A stretch of DNA of 64,000 nt. It comes from Virgisporangium aurantiacum (GTDB taxonomy: Bacteria; Actinomycetota; Actinomycetes; Mycobacteriales; Micromonosporaceae). Below, piece by piece: positions 24,760 to 33,836 of the stretch. The notes under the pieces were generated by a model. That model worked only from the letters and a program-made list of their open reading frames with translations, searched no databases and was not told the DNA's origin. The position numbers and the translations under genes were made by a program. The stretch is from contig NZ_BOPG01000006.1 in assembly GCF_016863635.1 (NCBI RefSeq), forward strand, positions 164,560 to 228,559, read 5' to 3'. The number at the start of each line of letters is the position of its first letter. Positions within the stretch are counted from its first letter, which is position 1.

Positions 24760-27750
24760 TCAGCCCGGCGGGGCGGAGCTGGCCGGCGCCGACGGTGGTG
24801 CCGATGCCGGTGGCGAACCCGACGGGTTCGTCGAGGGCTGGGTGCCGCCCGCCGCCGCGGCGGCCTTCTGGGCGTCTTCGAAGGCCTTCATCGCGTCGTC
24901 CAGGGCCTTCAGGGCGCGGCCGTAGCGTTCGAAGTCACCGGACTGTTGGGCGGCTCTCACTTCGGTGATCGCCGACTGGACCTTGGCGGCGGCGGCCATC
25001 AGGGCGTCGTTGGCGCCGGGTTGGGTGCCGGTGCCCGGTGGTTGGGTGACGCCGGTCGGCGGTTGGGCGCCGCCCGGTGTTCGGCCGTTGTTGGCCTGGG
25101 CCACCAGCTGTTCCAGCCCCTGTTGGAGGTTGTTGGCGTACGCGGCGTAGTCGCCGAAGTTGACCAGCACCTTGTTCAGGAACGGGAACGAGTTGTCCTG
25201 CGACGTCGAGCGGATGTACAGGGGTTGGACGTACAGCATGCCGCCGGCGATCGGTAGCGACAGCAGGTTGCCGAACACCGGTCTGGAATCGCTCGACTCG
25301 AGCAGGGTGATGTCCTGCCGCGCCTGGTCCTGGTTGACCATCTTCTGGTGTACCTGGGCCGGGCCCTGGATGTTGGTGTTGTCGGGCAGCTCGTACACCT
25401 GCAGCACGGGCTTGCCGTCGACGTAGTAGCCGCTGACGAGCGCGGCCAGGTTGGCCCGGTTGCGCGGCACCACGGCTGCGGTCAGCTGGAAGTTCAGCTC
25501 GTCCTGCACCGGCATCTTGGCGAGCACGTAGTACGGCGGCTGCTTCTCCTGGCCGCTGTTGGCCGGGTCGGCCGGCACCTGCCAGAAGTCCTGCTGCGAG
25601 AAGAACTCGTTCGGCGCCGTGACGTGGAACCGCGACAGCAGGTCGCGCTGGACCTTGAACTGGTCGACCGGGTACCGCAGGTGGTTCTGCAGATCCGGGG
25701 GAATCTGGCTGCTCGGCTTGACCAGCTTGCCGCCGAACGCCTTGTTCCAGGCCTTCAGCACCGGGTCCTTGTCGTCGAACGAGTACAGGGTGACGGTGCC
25801 GTCGTACGCGTCGACCGTCGCCTTCACCGAGTTGCGGAGGTAGTTGATGTCCTGCCGCTGCTGGGCGAACGTGCCCTCGCCGGTGGTGGCGTCGGTGGTC
25901 GCGGCCCGCAGGTCGACCTTCGTGGAGTACGGGTAGGTCGAGGCGGTGGTGTAGCCGTCGACGATCCACAGGACGCGGCCGTTCACGACGGCCGGGTACG
26001 GGTCGCCGTCGATCGTGAGGAACGGCGCGACCTTCTCCACCCGCTCCCGCGGCTCACGCACGTACATGATCTTCGAGTCGTCGTTGAACACGCTCGACAG
26101 CAGGAAGTTGGTCTCCCGCATGTGGGTGGCGTAGAGGATGCGACGCGACAGCGAGCCGACGCCGATGCCGCCCTTGCCGTCGTACGTGAAGTACTGGTCG
26201 GTGTTGCCGCTCGGCCGGTCGAACTCGGAGTCGTTGCCGCCGGACTTGCCGACGATCGCGTACTCGCTCATGCGTTCGCCGTAGTACACCCGGGGCTGCG
26301 AGGTGGGTATCTGCTCAGTGGACGACTGGCACTCCTCGCCAGCCGCCCGTTGCTGTTCACCGAGGAACCCGGAGACGAAGTACGGCAGGCCGCCGCAGAC
26401 GAGCCGGTTGGCCGGCGCCGCCACGAAGCCGTAGCCGTGGGTGAAGACGGTGTGCTTGTTCTGCCAGTTCGACTGCGTCGGGCTGAGCTTGTCGTAGTTG
26501 ATCTCGCGGACGCCGACCACGTAGTCCTGCGTGGTCTTGTTGACCTCGTAGCGGTCGATGTCGAGCTTGTCGGCGAACTCGTAGAACCCGCGCACCTGCT
26601 GCTTCTGCGTGTAGGTGTCGTTGACGACCGCCGGGTCGAGCAGGCGCACATTGGGCACGGTGGAGGTGTCGGTGAGCAGATCACCCGGCGGCACCGTGAC
26701 GTTGGACGAGTACTGCTCCGTCTTCACGTCGGCTATGCCGTACGCCGCCCGCGTTCCGTTGATGCTGTATTGGATGTACGGGCTCTCCTTCTCGCGCGGG
26801 CTCGGCTTGACGGTGAACGACTGCACACCGGCCGGAATGATCCCGCCGATCACCACCGCCGAGATGCCGAGGAGCGCCAGCGCCACACCCGGCCACACCA
26901 GGTTCCGGGCGAACGCGTTCGAGAAGACGAGGATCGCGACGGCCACCACCAGCGAGATCCAGGCCAGGATCTCCTTGGCCGGCAGCAGGGCGCTGATCGC
27001 CGTGTAGGAGGCGCCGTTGAGGTTGTCGACGCTCGGGTTCTGCCCGAGCAGTAGGCCGCGCCGGTCGAGGAAGTACGCGGCGGCCTTCAGCAGGACGAAC
27101 GCGGCCACCAACGCGGTGAGGTGGGCGCGGGCCGCCGGGGTCATGCGGTCGCCGGCACCTTGCAGGCGCACGCCGCCGAGGAGGTAGTGCAGGCCGAGGG
27201 CACCGAGCAGCGAGACGACCACCGCGAAGAACCCGACGCCCAGCAGGTACCGGTAGAACGGGTACTCGAAGACGTAGAAGCTGACGTCGACGCCGAAGTG
27301 CGGGTCCTTGACGCCGAACGAGCCGCCGTTGATGAACAGCAGCCACTGCTGCCACCGGTTCTGCGCGGCGATGCCGGCGAACAGCCCGACCAGCCCGGCG
27401 ATGACCGCGATCCAGGTGCCCATGCGGGGAAGCAGGAACATCCGGTAGCGGTCGAGCGCGTGCTGCTCGGCCGAGTGCGGACGCAGCAACGGCCGCATCC
27501 GGTACGCCAGGTACAGGTTGACCGCCACGATCAACCCGACCCCGAGCCCGAACGTCGCCAGTAGCAGGGCGCGGGTGGTGAGGATGCCGCTGTAGACATC
27601 GGTGTAGCCGGTCTCGTCGTACCACAGCCAGTCGGCCCAGATGTCGAAAGCACGATCGGTGATCGCAACGAGGACGAGCAGCACGGCGAGAACGACCAGG
27701 GTGACCCTGCCCCGCCGGCTGACGCGGGACAAGGGGGTGCGCATTACCAC
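24760..27750 (-). CDS. UPF0182 family membrane protein
   Basis: About 996 residues. The first 330 residues hold seven hydrophobic segments (for example VTLVVLAVLLVLVAI, ALLLATFGLGVGLIVAVNLYL, TWIAVIAGLVGLFAG). The rest is a large extracytoplasmic region ending in a Pro/Ser/Gly-rich tail. The WLWYDETGYTDVYSGIL motif after TM1 is typical. Homologous to Rv3193c. GTG 27750 has AGGGAG 5 nt upstream; ATG 27744 is the other option. The function is unknown, though the conserved placement beside a PDZ protease suggests an envelope role. Confidence 0.93.
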   Translation of the reverse strand: MVMRTPLSRVSRRGRVTLVVLAVLLVLVAITDRAFDIWADWLWYDETGYTDVYSGILTTRALLLATFGLGVGLIVAVNLYLAYRMRPLLRPHSAEQHALDRYRMFLLPRMGTWIAVIAGLVGLFAGIAAQNRWQQWLLFINGGSFGVKDPHFGVDVSFYVFEYPFYRYLLGVGFFAVVVSLLGALGLHYLLGGVRLQGAGDRMTPAARAHLTALVAAFVLLKAAAYFLDRRGLLLGQNPSVDNLNGASYTAISALLPAKEILAWISLVVAVAILVFSNAFARNLVWPGVALALLGISAVVIGGIIPAGVQSFTVKPSPREKESPYIQYSINGTRAAYGIADVKTEQYSSNVTVPPGDLLTDTSTVPNVRLLDPAVVNDTYTQKQQVRGFYEFADKLDIDRYEVNKTTQDYVVGVREINYDKLSPTQSNWQNKHTVFTHGYGFVAAPANRLVCGGLPYFVSGFLGEQQRAAGEECQSSTEQIPTSQPRVYYGERMSEYAIVGKSGGNDSEFDRPSGNTDQYFTYDGKGGIGVGSLSRRILYATHMRETNFLLSSVFNDDSKIMYVREPRERVEKVAPFLTIDGDPYPAVVNGRVLWIVDGYTTASTYPYSTKVDLRAATTDATTGEGTFAQQRQDINYLRNSVKATVDAYDGTVTLYSFDDKDPVLKAWNKAFGGKLVKPSSQIPPDLQNHLRYPVDQFKVQRDLLSRFHVTAPNEFFSQQDFWQVPADPANSGQEKQPPYYVLAKMPVQDELNFQLTAAVVPRNRANLAALVSGYYVDGKPVLQVYELPDNTNIQGPAQVHQKMVNQDQARQDITLLESSDSRPVFGNLLSLPIAGGMLYVQPLYIRSTSQDNSFPFLNKVLVNFGDYAAYANNLQQGLEQLVAQANNGRTPGGAQPPTGVTQPPGTGTQPGANDALMAAAAKVQSAITEVRAAQQSGDFERYGRALKALDDAMKAFEDAQKAAAAAGGTQPSTNPSGSPPASAPPSAPASSAPPG

Positions 27751-27879
27751 GATGACTCCCTGCAGAGGCTCCCCGAACGGGCACCAGCGTAGCCACCCAG
27801 TCTGACAGCGGGAGGCCGTGCCGGTACGCATGGTCGAGGAAGTGCATAAAACGCCAGAAATCAGGACGGAAAAACGGTC

Positions 27880-28896
27880 TCAACAGAGCTGCGGCGTGCG
27901 CTTCTCCCGCAGTGCCTGGAGGGCGCTCAGCGCGTCGTCGATCGTCGCGACGCGGTAGATCGGCAGACCGGGCACCGCGTTGGCCTTGGCCTCGGCGCAG
28001 TTCGCGGCCGGTGCGAGGAACACGGTCGCCTTGTCGCGCTTGGCTCCGCGCAACTTCTGCGGGATACCGCCGATCGCACCGACGTTGCCCTCGTCGTCGA
28101 TCGTGCCGGTGCCGGCGATCCGGATGCCGCCGGTGAGGTCGACCGGGTCGATCTTGTCGATTACGCCCAGCGTGAACATCAACCCGGCCGACGGGCCACC
28201 GATCCGGTCCAGGTCGAACTTCACCTCGAACGGCGCCGGCTGCTTGTGCTCGATGACGACGCCCAGCCGCGGAGAGCCGTCCTCCGCCTTCGCCGTCGCC
28301 ACGCCCGCGACCGCCGCCACGCCGTCACGGGTGTAGCCGACCTGGAGGACCGTGCCGGCCGGCTTGGCCCGCACCAGATCACGCAACTTCTGGCTGGAGG
28401 TCACCGTGGTGCCGTCGATCGAGGTGATGACGTCGCCGGGCTTCAGCGTCTGTTCGGCCGGCACGCCGCTCGCGACCTCGGTGACCGTGACCAGCACCGG
28501 GAACCCCAACTTGCGCAGCGCCACCGTCTCGGCACTGGTCTGCGACGCCTTGAACGAGTTGGCGTTCTCCTGGTCGACCTGCTCCTCGGTCTTGTCCGGC
28601 GGGTAGACGAGGTCGCGTGGCACCACCGCGCTGTCGCCGCTGATCCAGCCGCGAACCGCGTCGACCAGCGTCAGATTGTCGCGGACGTTGACCGTCGTCA
28701 GCCGCAACTGCCCGGCCGACGACGTTTCCGCACGGCCCTCGATCGTGATGATCGGCTTACCGTCGTGCTGGCCGAGCGTGTTCTCGGTCGGCCCCGGGCC
28801 GAGTTCCACATACGGGACCGGCGCGGTGCCGGCCTGCCAGATAAGCAGCAACAGCAGCACGGCCCCCAGCAGAAGGGTGGCTCCGCGACGTCCCAT
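27880..28896 (-). CDS. Membrane-anchored PDZ/Lon-like (S16) protease
   Basis: 338 residues. One N-terminal TM (ATLLLGAVLLLLLIWQAG), a PDZ domain (about 130-200, GDVITSIDGTTV), then an S16 Lon-type catalytic domain with Ser236 in GGPSAG and Lys281 in GGIPQK, the Ser-Lys dyad. No ATPase domain, so an extracytoplasmic processing protease of the YlbL type. It is conserved next to UPF0182 proteins. An upstream GTG at 28923 is an alternative start. Confidence 0.92.
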   Translation of the reverse strand: MGRRGATLLLGAVLLLLLIWQAGTAPVPYVELGPGPTENTLGQHDGKPIITIEGRAETSSAGQLRLTTVNVRDNLTLVDAVRGWISGDSAVVPRDLVYPPDKTEEQVDQENANSFKASQTSAETVALRKLGFPVLVTVTEVASGVPAEQTLKPGDVITSIDGTTVTSSQKLRDLVRAKPAGTVLQVGYTRDGVAAVAGVATAKAEDGSPRLGVVIEHKQPAPFEVKFDLDRIGGPSAGLMFTLGVIDKIDPVDLTGGIRIAGTGTIDDEGNVGAIGGIPQKLRGAKRDKATVFLAPAANCAEAKANAVPGLPIYRVATIDDALSALQALREKRTPQLC

Positions 28897-28998
28897 GGCG
28901 GCGACTCTATCCGTCACACGCACAACACATGGTCAAGCCCTGAGCGTATTCACAGGCGCGGCACAGCCGACGCGAAGTCGGCGGCGTACCGTTGACAC

Positions 28999-30357
28999 GT
29001 GCCAGACTCTCCCTTCGGCTTCGGATTCGGCGGCGCACCCGACCCGAACGACCCGCAGCAGATGCAGCAGTTCATGAGTCAGCTGCAGCAGATGTTCACC
29101 GCGCCCACCAGTGGCGGCCCGGTGAACTGGGACCTGGCCCGCCAGGTCGCGCAGGCCCACCTCACCGGCGGCCGGGGCATGCCCGGCGGCATTCTCGGCT
29201 TCGGCCTGCCGAACCTCATCGGCATGCCGCAGGCGGGTGAACTGCCCGGTGGCGAGGAGAAGGAGGCCCCGGTCGGCGACCCGCCGGTCGGCGCCGCCGA
29301 GAAGGCCGAGCTCATCGAGGCGCTCCGGCTGGCCGACCTGTGGCTGGAGCCGGAGTCCGAGCTTCCGTCGGGGCTCACCGTCCCCACCGCCTGGACCCGC
29401 GGCGAGTGGCTGGCCGCCACCCTCGACGTCTGGCGCAAGCTGTGCGACCCGGTCGCCGGCCGCATCGTCGGCGCGATGTCGGAGCTGGTCCCGGAGGAGA
29501 TGCGCGGCCAGATGGGGCCGATGTCGGCGATGGTCACGTCGCTCGGCGGCGCGCTCTTCGGCAGCCAGTTGGGCACCGCGCTCGGCTCGCTCGCCGCCGA
29601 GGTCCTTTCGGCGAGCGACATCGGGCTCCCGCTCGGTCCGGCCGGCACGGCCGCGCTCGTCCCGGCCAACATCAAGGCCTACGGTGACGGGCTTGAGCTG
29701 CCGGCCGACCAGGTCCGCCTCTACGTGGCCCTGCGTGAGGCCGCCCACCAGCGCCTCTTCAGCCACGTTCCGTGGCTCCGCGGCCACATCCTCACCGCGG
29801 TCGAGGCGTACGCGGCCGGCATCCGGGTCGACCGGGAGGCGATCGAAGACGCCATCGGCAAGTTCGACCCGACCAACCCCGGCGGCATGCAGGAGATCGC
29901 GCTCGACGGCATCTTCACGCCCGACGACAGCCCCCAGCAGCAGGCCGCGCTGGCCCGCCTGGAAACCGCGCTGGCGCTGGTCGAGGGCTGGGTGAGCCAC
30001 GTGGTCGACCGGGCCGCCGGCGAGCGGCTGCCCGACGTGGTCAAGCTCGGCGAGGCGTTCCGGCGCCGGCGCGGGGCGGGCGGCCCGGCCGAGCAGACCT
30101 TCGCCGCGCTGGTCGGCCTCGAACTGCGTCCGCGCAAGCTGCGGGAGGCGGCCGCGCTGTGGGCCGCGCTCACCGAGCACCGCGGCATCGCCGGCCGCGA
30201 CGCCCTCTGGGGCCACCCCGACCTGATGCCCGACGCCGAGGCGTTCGGCGACCCGGAGGCCTACGCCCGCAACGAGGGCGGCGCCGACGTGAACTTCGAC
30301 GAGCTGTTCGAGGAGCTCAGCAAGAACGACCCGCCCGAGGAGAACCCCGAAGGCTAG
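28999..30357 (+). CDS. Zinc-dependent metalloprotease (DUF2342 family)
   Basis: 452 residues from GTG at 28999. The sequence REAAHQRLFSHVPWL carries the histidine-rich helix of this family. The N-terminus is Gln/Met/Gly-rich (DPNDPQQMQQFMSQL). Conserved in actinobacteria beside the PDZ protease and UPF0182 genes, as in the Rv3195 position. The substrate is unknown. It ends overlapping the next minus-strand gene by four bases. Confidence 0.88.
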   Translation: MPDSPFGFGFGGAPDPNDPQQMQQFMSQLQQMFTAPTSGGPVNWDLARQVAQAHLTGGRGMPGGILGFGLPNLIGMPQAGELPGGEEKEAPVGDPPVGAAEKAELIEALRLADLWLEPESELPSGLTVPTAWTRGEWLAATLDVWRKLCDPVAGRIVGAMSELVPEEMRGQMGPMSAMVTSLGGALFGSQLGTALGSLAAEVLSASDIGLPLGPAGTAALVPANIKAYGDGLELPADQVRLYVALREAAHQRLFSHVPWLRGHILTAVEAYAAGIRVDREAIEDAIGKFDPTNPGGMQEIALDGIFTPDDSPQQQAALARLETALALVEGWVSHVVDRAAGERLPDVVKLGEAFRRRRGAGGPAEQTFAALVGLELRPRKLREAAALWAALTEHRGIAGRDALWGHPDLMPDAEAFGDPEAYARNEGGADVNFDELFEELSKNDPPEENPEG

Positions 30358-30947
30358 CCGCCCAAGAGGGCCCGGGTGGTGTCCCAGCCGTCGAGCGCCG
30401 GGTCCAGCCGGGCCAGGTCGGCGGGTCCGCGCAGGCGGTGCCAGGCCGGCGTCACCGCCACCAGCGCGCGGCGCGGTGCCGCGTCGCGCACATCGGCGGG
30501 TTCGGCGTCGTCGAGATCAAGATCGGGAAACCAGTCCGGGACGGGCGTGCGCGCGGCCACCCCGAGCAGCCCGCCACTGGTCGAGGGCGCCACGGCGGCG
30601 TGCCGGGTGGTCAACGGTTGCAGCAGCTTGCCCACGAGCAGGCCGGGCACGTCGGGAGCGTCGCCGGCGAGAACGGCCGCCTGCTCGTAGCCGTCAGCAG
30701 CGGCGGCGACCAGGGCCGCCCGGGGCGTCGGCACCTCGAGTTCGTACACGGGCATCCGGGGCCAGGCGACGGCGGCCGCGAGAGCGTGCTCACCGCGTCC
30801 GATAGCTATTGCCCCATCCGCGGCCGCAAGCGCCGCGACCAGATCGACCACGTCCTCGGCCAGGGCCCGGCGCCAGGTGGGCGGGTCGGAACCGGGCGGC
30901 GCCCACGGCACCGGCCCGAGCAGAACGATCACGACGCGGCGGGTCAC
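30354..30947 (-). CDS. Nucleotidyltransferase/GT-A-like protein (DUF2064-like)
   Basis: 197 residues from GTG at 30947. The body has the pattern of the DUF2064 group: EDVVDLVAALAAADGAIAIGR, then QAAVLAGDAPDVPGLLVGKL and TRHAAVAPSTSGGLLGVA. These are small GT-A fold proteins related to CofC and MobA-type enzymes, without a proven substrate. It starts 3 nt after the stop of the M48-like gene, so it is co-transcribed with it. The family call rests on sequence style only. Confidence 0.6.
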   Translation of the reverse strand: MTRRVVIVLLGPVPWAPPGSDPPTWRRALAEDVVDLVAALAAADGAIAIGRGEHALAAAVAWPRMPVYELEVPTPRAALVAAAADGYEQAAVLAGDAPDVPGLLVGKLLQPLTTRHAAVAPSTSGGLLGVAARTPVPDWFPDLDLDDAEPADVRDAAPRRALVAVTPAWHRLRGPADLARLDPALDGWDTTRALLGG

Positions 30948-30950
30948 CGG

Positions 30951-31478
30951 TCAATCGTCTGACATCTCCAGTCCGGAGGCCGCGCTGACCCCCTCCAGAA
31001 ATCCCCTGGCCCGCTCGGCCCGCGGGTAGCGGGAGACGAGATCCCAGAAGGCACTGTTGTGACTGGGGACGACGAGGTGCGCCAACTCGTGCAGGAGCAC
31101 GTAGTCGAGCACCCAGTCGGGCATGTCCTGCACGCGGTGCGACAGGCGGATCGTGCGGTCGGCCGGGGTACAGGAGCCCCACCGGCCGTTCTGGTTGTTG
31201 ACCCAGCGCACGCTCGCCGGCCGGGCCGCGCCCGGATACTCGTGCAGGTAGCGCAGCGCCAGCCTGGTGGCCCTGGCCTGCAGATCGGCGTCGCCCCGGC
31301 GGGCGCGTTGATCTCGGGAGGCCAGCCGCTCGAGCATACGGTCGACCCACTCGCGCTCTTCGGCACGCGAGAACTGGGCCGGGATCAGTACGACCACGCG
31401 CTCGCCGTCTCGATAGGCCGACACGGTGCGCCTGCGACGCTGACTGCGCCGCACTTCTACGACCGGCTTACGCGCCAT
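30951..31478 (-). CDS. M48/YgjP-like zinc metallopeptidase
   Basis: 175 residues. HELAH at 130-134 with a third ligand at His140 in PSHNSAFW makes the zinc site. The RWGSCTPADRTIRLS block (99-113) precedes it, as in the YgjP/DUF45 group. Function unknown in bacteria; a protease is likely. The basic N-terminus (RRSQRRRRTVSAYRDGE) is strand-forming. Confidence 0.88.
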   Translation of the reverse strand: MARKPVVEVRRSQRRRRTVSAYRDGERVVVLIPAQFSRAEEREWVDRMLERLASRDQRARRGDADLQARATRLALRYLHEYPGAARPASVRWVNNQNGRWGSCTPADRTIRLSHRVQDMPDWVLDYVLLHELAHLVVPSHNSAFWDLVSRYPRAERARGFLEGVSAASGLEMSDD

Positions 31479-31721
31479 GCCGGCCGGCCTGGAAACCGCC
31501 CACGGACGGAACCTAGCGCTCGACAGCCCTTGTTCCGCAAGAGTCAAATCCCGACACCCGGATGATTCGCGCCAGTTGGTGGTTTATCGCCGGAAAGATT
31601 CCCCTGACGGCCATCAGATGATCGCCATTCGGCCCGCTCCCGGGATGCGAACGCAGGACGCGCAGGTCAGAGTGGACGGTGGTCTGGTCGATTACACAGT
31701 TTTCCGCGGTTGAGAGGGCGG
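31479..31721. other. Gene-free stretch upstream of the M48-like gene
   Basis: No supported gene in this part of the 506-nt gap. The sequence is lower in GC (TTTATCGCCGGAAAGATTCC) than its surroundings, and probably carries the promoter of the M48-like gene. Small frames on both strands lack ribosome sites and were dismissed. Confidence 0.4.
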
Positions 31722-31777
31722 TTGTCCACCGGTCACCCACACGGTACCCACACGACCGTCCACACGTTGTGGAAACG
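31722..31777. promoter_or_regulatory. Outlying DnaA-box-like sites
   Basis: TTGTCCACC (31722-31730), CCGTCCACA (31756-31764) and TTGTGGAAA (about 31768-31776, the reverse of a near-match box) resemble the actinobacterial DnaA box TTGTCCACA with one or two changes. They lie about 600 bp before the denser cluster at 32330-32406. Confidence 0.35.
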
Positions 31778-31984
31778 GAGGTTTACGCACCTTAGATCGG
31801 CGTGTCCCGGCTGAGCACAACTGCCACAGCAGTCGGACAAGGCACACTCACTCAGGGATCAGCCTGTTCAGGCAGGTTCGTCGGGCTTTTCGCCCGCGAT
31901 CCGTTGGAAACGGTCACACGCACGTGCGGGCCGTCAACGACGCCGGCGCCAACGACGGCCCGGCGCGACTCAAGGAGGGCAGAA

Positions 31985-32137
31985 GTGGCCGACACCTACA
32001 ACGGCTACTGCGTCAAGTGCAAGGAGAAGCGGGACTTCGAGGGCGACATCGCCGAGACGAAGACCGGCATGCGGATGGCGAAGGGCAAGTGCCCCGTCTG
32101 CGGCACCACGGTCAACCGGATCCTCGGCAAGGCCTGA
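31985..32137 (+). CDS. DUF5679 zinc-ribbon miniprotein
   Basis: 50 residues from GTG at 31985, with AAGGAGGG about 6 nt upstream, one of the best ribosome sites in the window. CVKC and CPVC pairs make a zinc ribbon. A strong terminator follows at 32261. Function unknown. The family is a widespread actinobacterial miniprotein often near ThiF/ABC1 genes. Confidence 0.85.
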   Translation: MADTYNGYCVKCKEKRDFEGDIAETKTGMRMAKGKCPVCGTTVNRILGKA

Positions 32138-32260
32138 TCGCCCCCGTCGTCGGATGCGGGACGGCGGGCCCGCCCACCTGTACCGGCTAACGAACCTCGC
32201 AGGCCCGCTTCGACACGCTTCCGGTACGCACGCCCGCCGTCCCGCAGCCATACAGATCGC

Positions 32261-32298
32261 GCGGAGCCGGCGACCCTCGTGGGGGTCGCCGGCTCCGC
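32261..32298. terminator. Terminator after the DUF5679 gene
   Basis: 16-bp perfect stem (32261-32276 with 32283-32298, GCGGAGCCGGCGACCC/GGGTCGCCGGCTCCGC) with a 6-nt loop. It is the only strong hairpin in the 307-nt gap before the ThiF-like gene. Confidence 0.8.
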
Positions 32299-32329
32299 TG
32301 GTGTCGGATCTCGGACAGACCTGCCGGCG

Positions 32330-32406
32330 TGATCCACAGGTTCTGTGGATAACCCCGCATGATCTGTGGACAACCCCGGTATTCATGCGCGTACCGCTGT
32401 GGACAA
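32330..32406. promoter_or_regulatory. Dense DnaA-box cluster
   Basis: Within 77 bp are TGTGGATAA (32344-32352), TGTGGACAA (32365-32373) and TGTGGACAA (32398-32406), exact reverse complements of TTATCCACA and TTGTCCACA, plus an opposing TGATCCACA (32330-32338). The starts are 21 and 33 bp apart, close to whole helical turns. No dnaA, dnaN or rpmH is in the window, so this is not the usual oriC. It sits directly upstream of the ThiF-like gene. Regulation by DnaA or a titration site are both possible. Confidence 0.6.
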
Positions 32407-32444
32407 CGCGTCCGCTACCGGCGCCGGCGTGCCAGGGTGCGTCG

Positions 32445-33836
32445 ATGCGACGCCCCCTCCTCATCCCGCACATGCGCCGCCTGTGGCGCGACCCCAACAC
32501 GCTCCAACTCGGCACCGACCCGAGCCTCGCCACCGTCCTCGAACTCGGCAACCCGGCCATGGCCCGGGTGCTCGACCTGCTCGACGGCACGCGCAGCGAG
32601 CCCGTGGTGATCGCCGCGGCGGCCGACTACAAGGTCGAGGCCCACGAGGCGGAGGCCCTCCTGGCCGCCCTCCACGACGGCGGGCTGCTCGTGGCCGGAC
32701 GGGCGCTGCTGCCGGTAGGGCTCACCGACAACCAGCGCGAGCGGATGGCCCGCGAGGCGGGCGCGCTCGCGCTGGCGAGGCTGCGCGCCGGTCCGCCTCC
32801 GCGGGCGGAGGCACTTGCCCGAGCCACGCCCGCCAGGCCGGTCCCTTCTCCGGGCGACTCGGCCAATCGCGCCACGCAGCCGGCACCGCCGCCGCGCGGC
32901 GCCCAGACCGACCGCGCCACGAAGGCCGCGCCCGACGCCGCCCTGACCGGTCGCGCCACGAAGGCCGCCCTGCCCGACGCCGCCCAGACCGATCGCGCCA
33001 CGCAGCCGGCTCCGTCCCGTACCGGGCGGGCCGGCCGGGGCCCGTCGTCCCGTCCGCGGGCCGGCGCGACCTCCCTGGCGCTCCCGCCCGACCCCGGCAC
33101 CCCCGCCGAGATGCTCCGCCGGCGGGCGGCGGCGCGGGTGCTCGTCGCCGGTCATGCGTGGCTCGGTGCTCTGGTGGCGTCCGCGCTCGGTGCGGCCGGC
33201 ATCGGACGGCTCGACCCCGCCCTCGACGGCTGGACCCGGATCGACGACGCCATGGTGGGTGGGCTCCTGCCCGCCGACGCGCACCGGTCCCGGGCCAGCG
33301 CGGCCGCCGACGCCGTGCGCCGCGTCGCGCCCGAGGCCGTGCTGACGCAGTTGCGTGAGGGGACGGCCACGTTCGTCGTCCGGGTCGGGTCCCGGCCAGG
33401 TACGGCGCTGGCCACCCGCGGGGTCCGGGAGCGCGGCGCCCCGCGGCTCGACGTCTACCTGCGTGACGGCGTGGTGGTGGTCGGTCCGCTCGTGCGGCCC
33501 GGCGCCAGCCCCTGCGGCCAGTGCCTTGAGCTGCACAGACGCGACCGCGACCGCGATTGGCCGGTCATTGCCGCGCAGTTGGCGACCGGCCGCGACACCG
33601 TCGAGGCGTGCGCGGTCACCACCGCGTTGGCCGGTGCGGCGTACGCCGTGGAGGAGGTGCTCCGGCACACCGACGGGCGACCGGTCCGCACGCTGGGTGC
33701 CACCGTCGAGATCTCCGGACCGGGTGCCGCACGCCGCCGCAGTTGGCCGGCACACCCCGGGTGTGACTGTTCTCGCCGACGTCGATCTTCCGGCTCGGGC
33801 CGGCAGTCGGACCTGCCGAGTAACAATGGTTCTTAA
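32445..33836 (+). CDS. ThiF-like/cyclodehydratase-related protein
   Basis: 463 residues from ATG at 32445. The C-terminal half resembles the ThiF/TOMM leader-binding superfamily: AARVLVAGHAWLGALVASALGAAG (Rossmann start), CGQCLELHRRDRDRDW, and the closing HPGCDC, so two CxxC-type pairs likely bind zinc. The N-terminal 100 residues resemble the winged-helix precursor-binding part. Between them is an Ala/Thr/Arg-rich linker with near-repeats (RATKAA...PDAAQTDRATQ). No RiPP precursor or YcaO gene was seen. Overlaps the ABC1 start as TAATG. Confidence 0.8.
   Translation: MRRPLLIPHMRRLWRDPNTLQLGTDPSLATVLELGNPAMARVLDLLDGTRSEPVVIAAAADYKVEAHEAEALLAALHDGGLLVAGRALLPVGLTDNQRERMAREAGALALARLRAGPPPRAEALARATPARPVPSPGDSANRATQPAPPPRGAQTDRATKAAPDAALTGRATKAALPDAAQTDRATQPAPSRTGRAGRGPSSRPRAGATSLALPPDPGTPAEMLRRRAAARVLVAGHAWLGALVASALGAAGIGRLDPALDGWTRIDDAMVGGLLPADAHRSRASAAADAVRRVAPEAVLTQLREGTATFVVRVGSRPGTALATRGVRERGAPRLDVYLRDGVVVVGPLVRPGASPCGQCLELHRRDRDRDWPVIAAQLATGRDTVEACAVTTALAGAAYAVEEVLRHTDGRPVRTLGATVEISGPGAARRRSWPAHPGCDCSRRRRSSGSGRQSDLPSNNGS

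Noticed and set aside
32330..32406. Interpretation as the chromosomal oriC
   Set aside because: oriC in actinobacteria lies with dnaA/dnaN/rpmH. None of these is in the window, and no AT-rich unwinding region adjoins the boxes.
32445..33836. A RiPP (TOMM) biosynthetic cluster
   Set aside because: Only one ThiF-like protein is present. No YcaO, no dehydrogenase and no precursor-like small frame lie within several kilobases.
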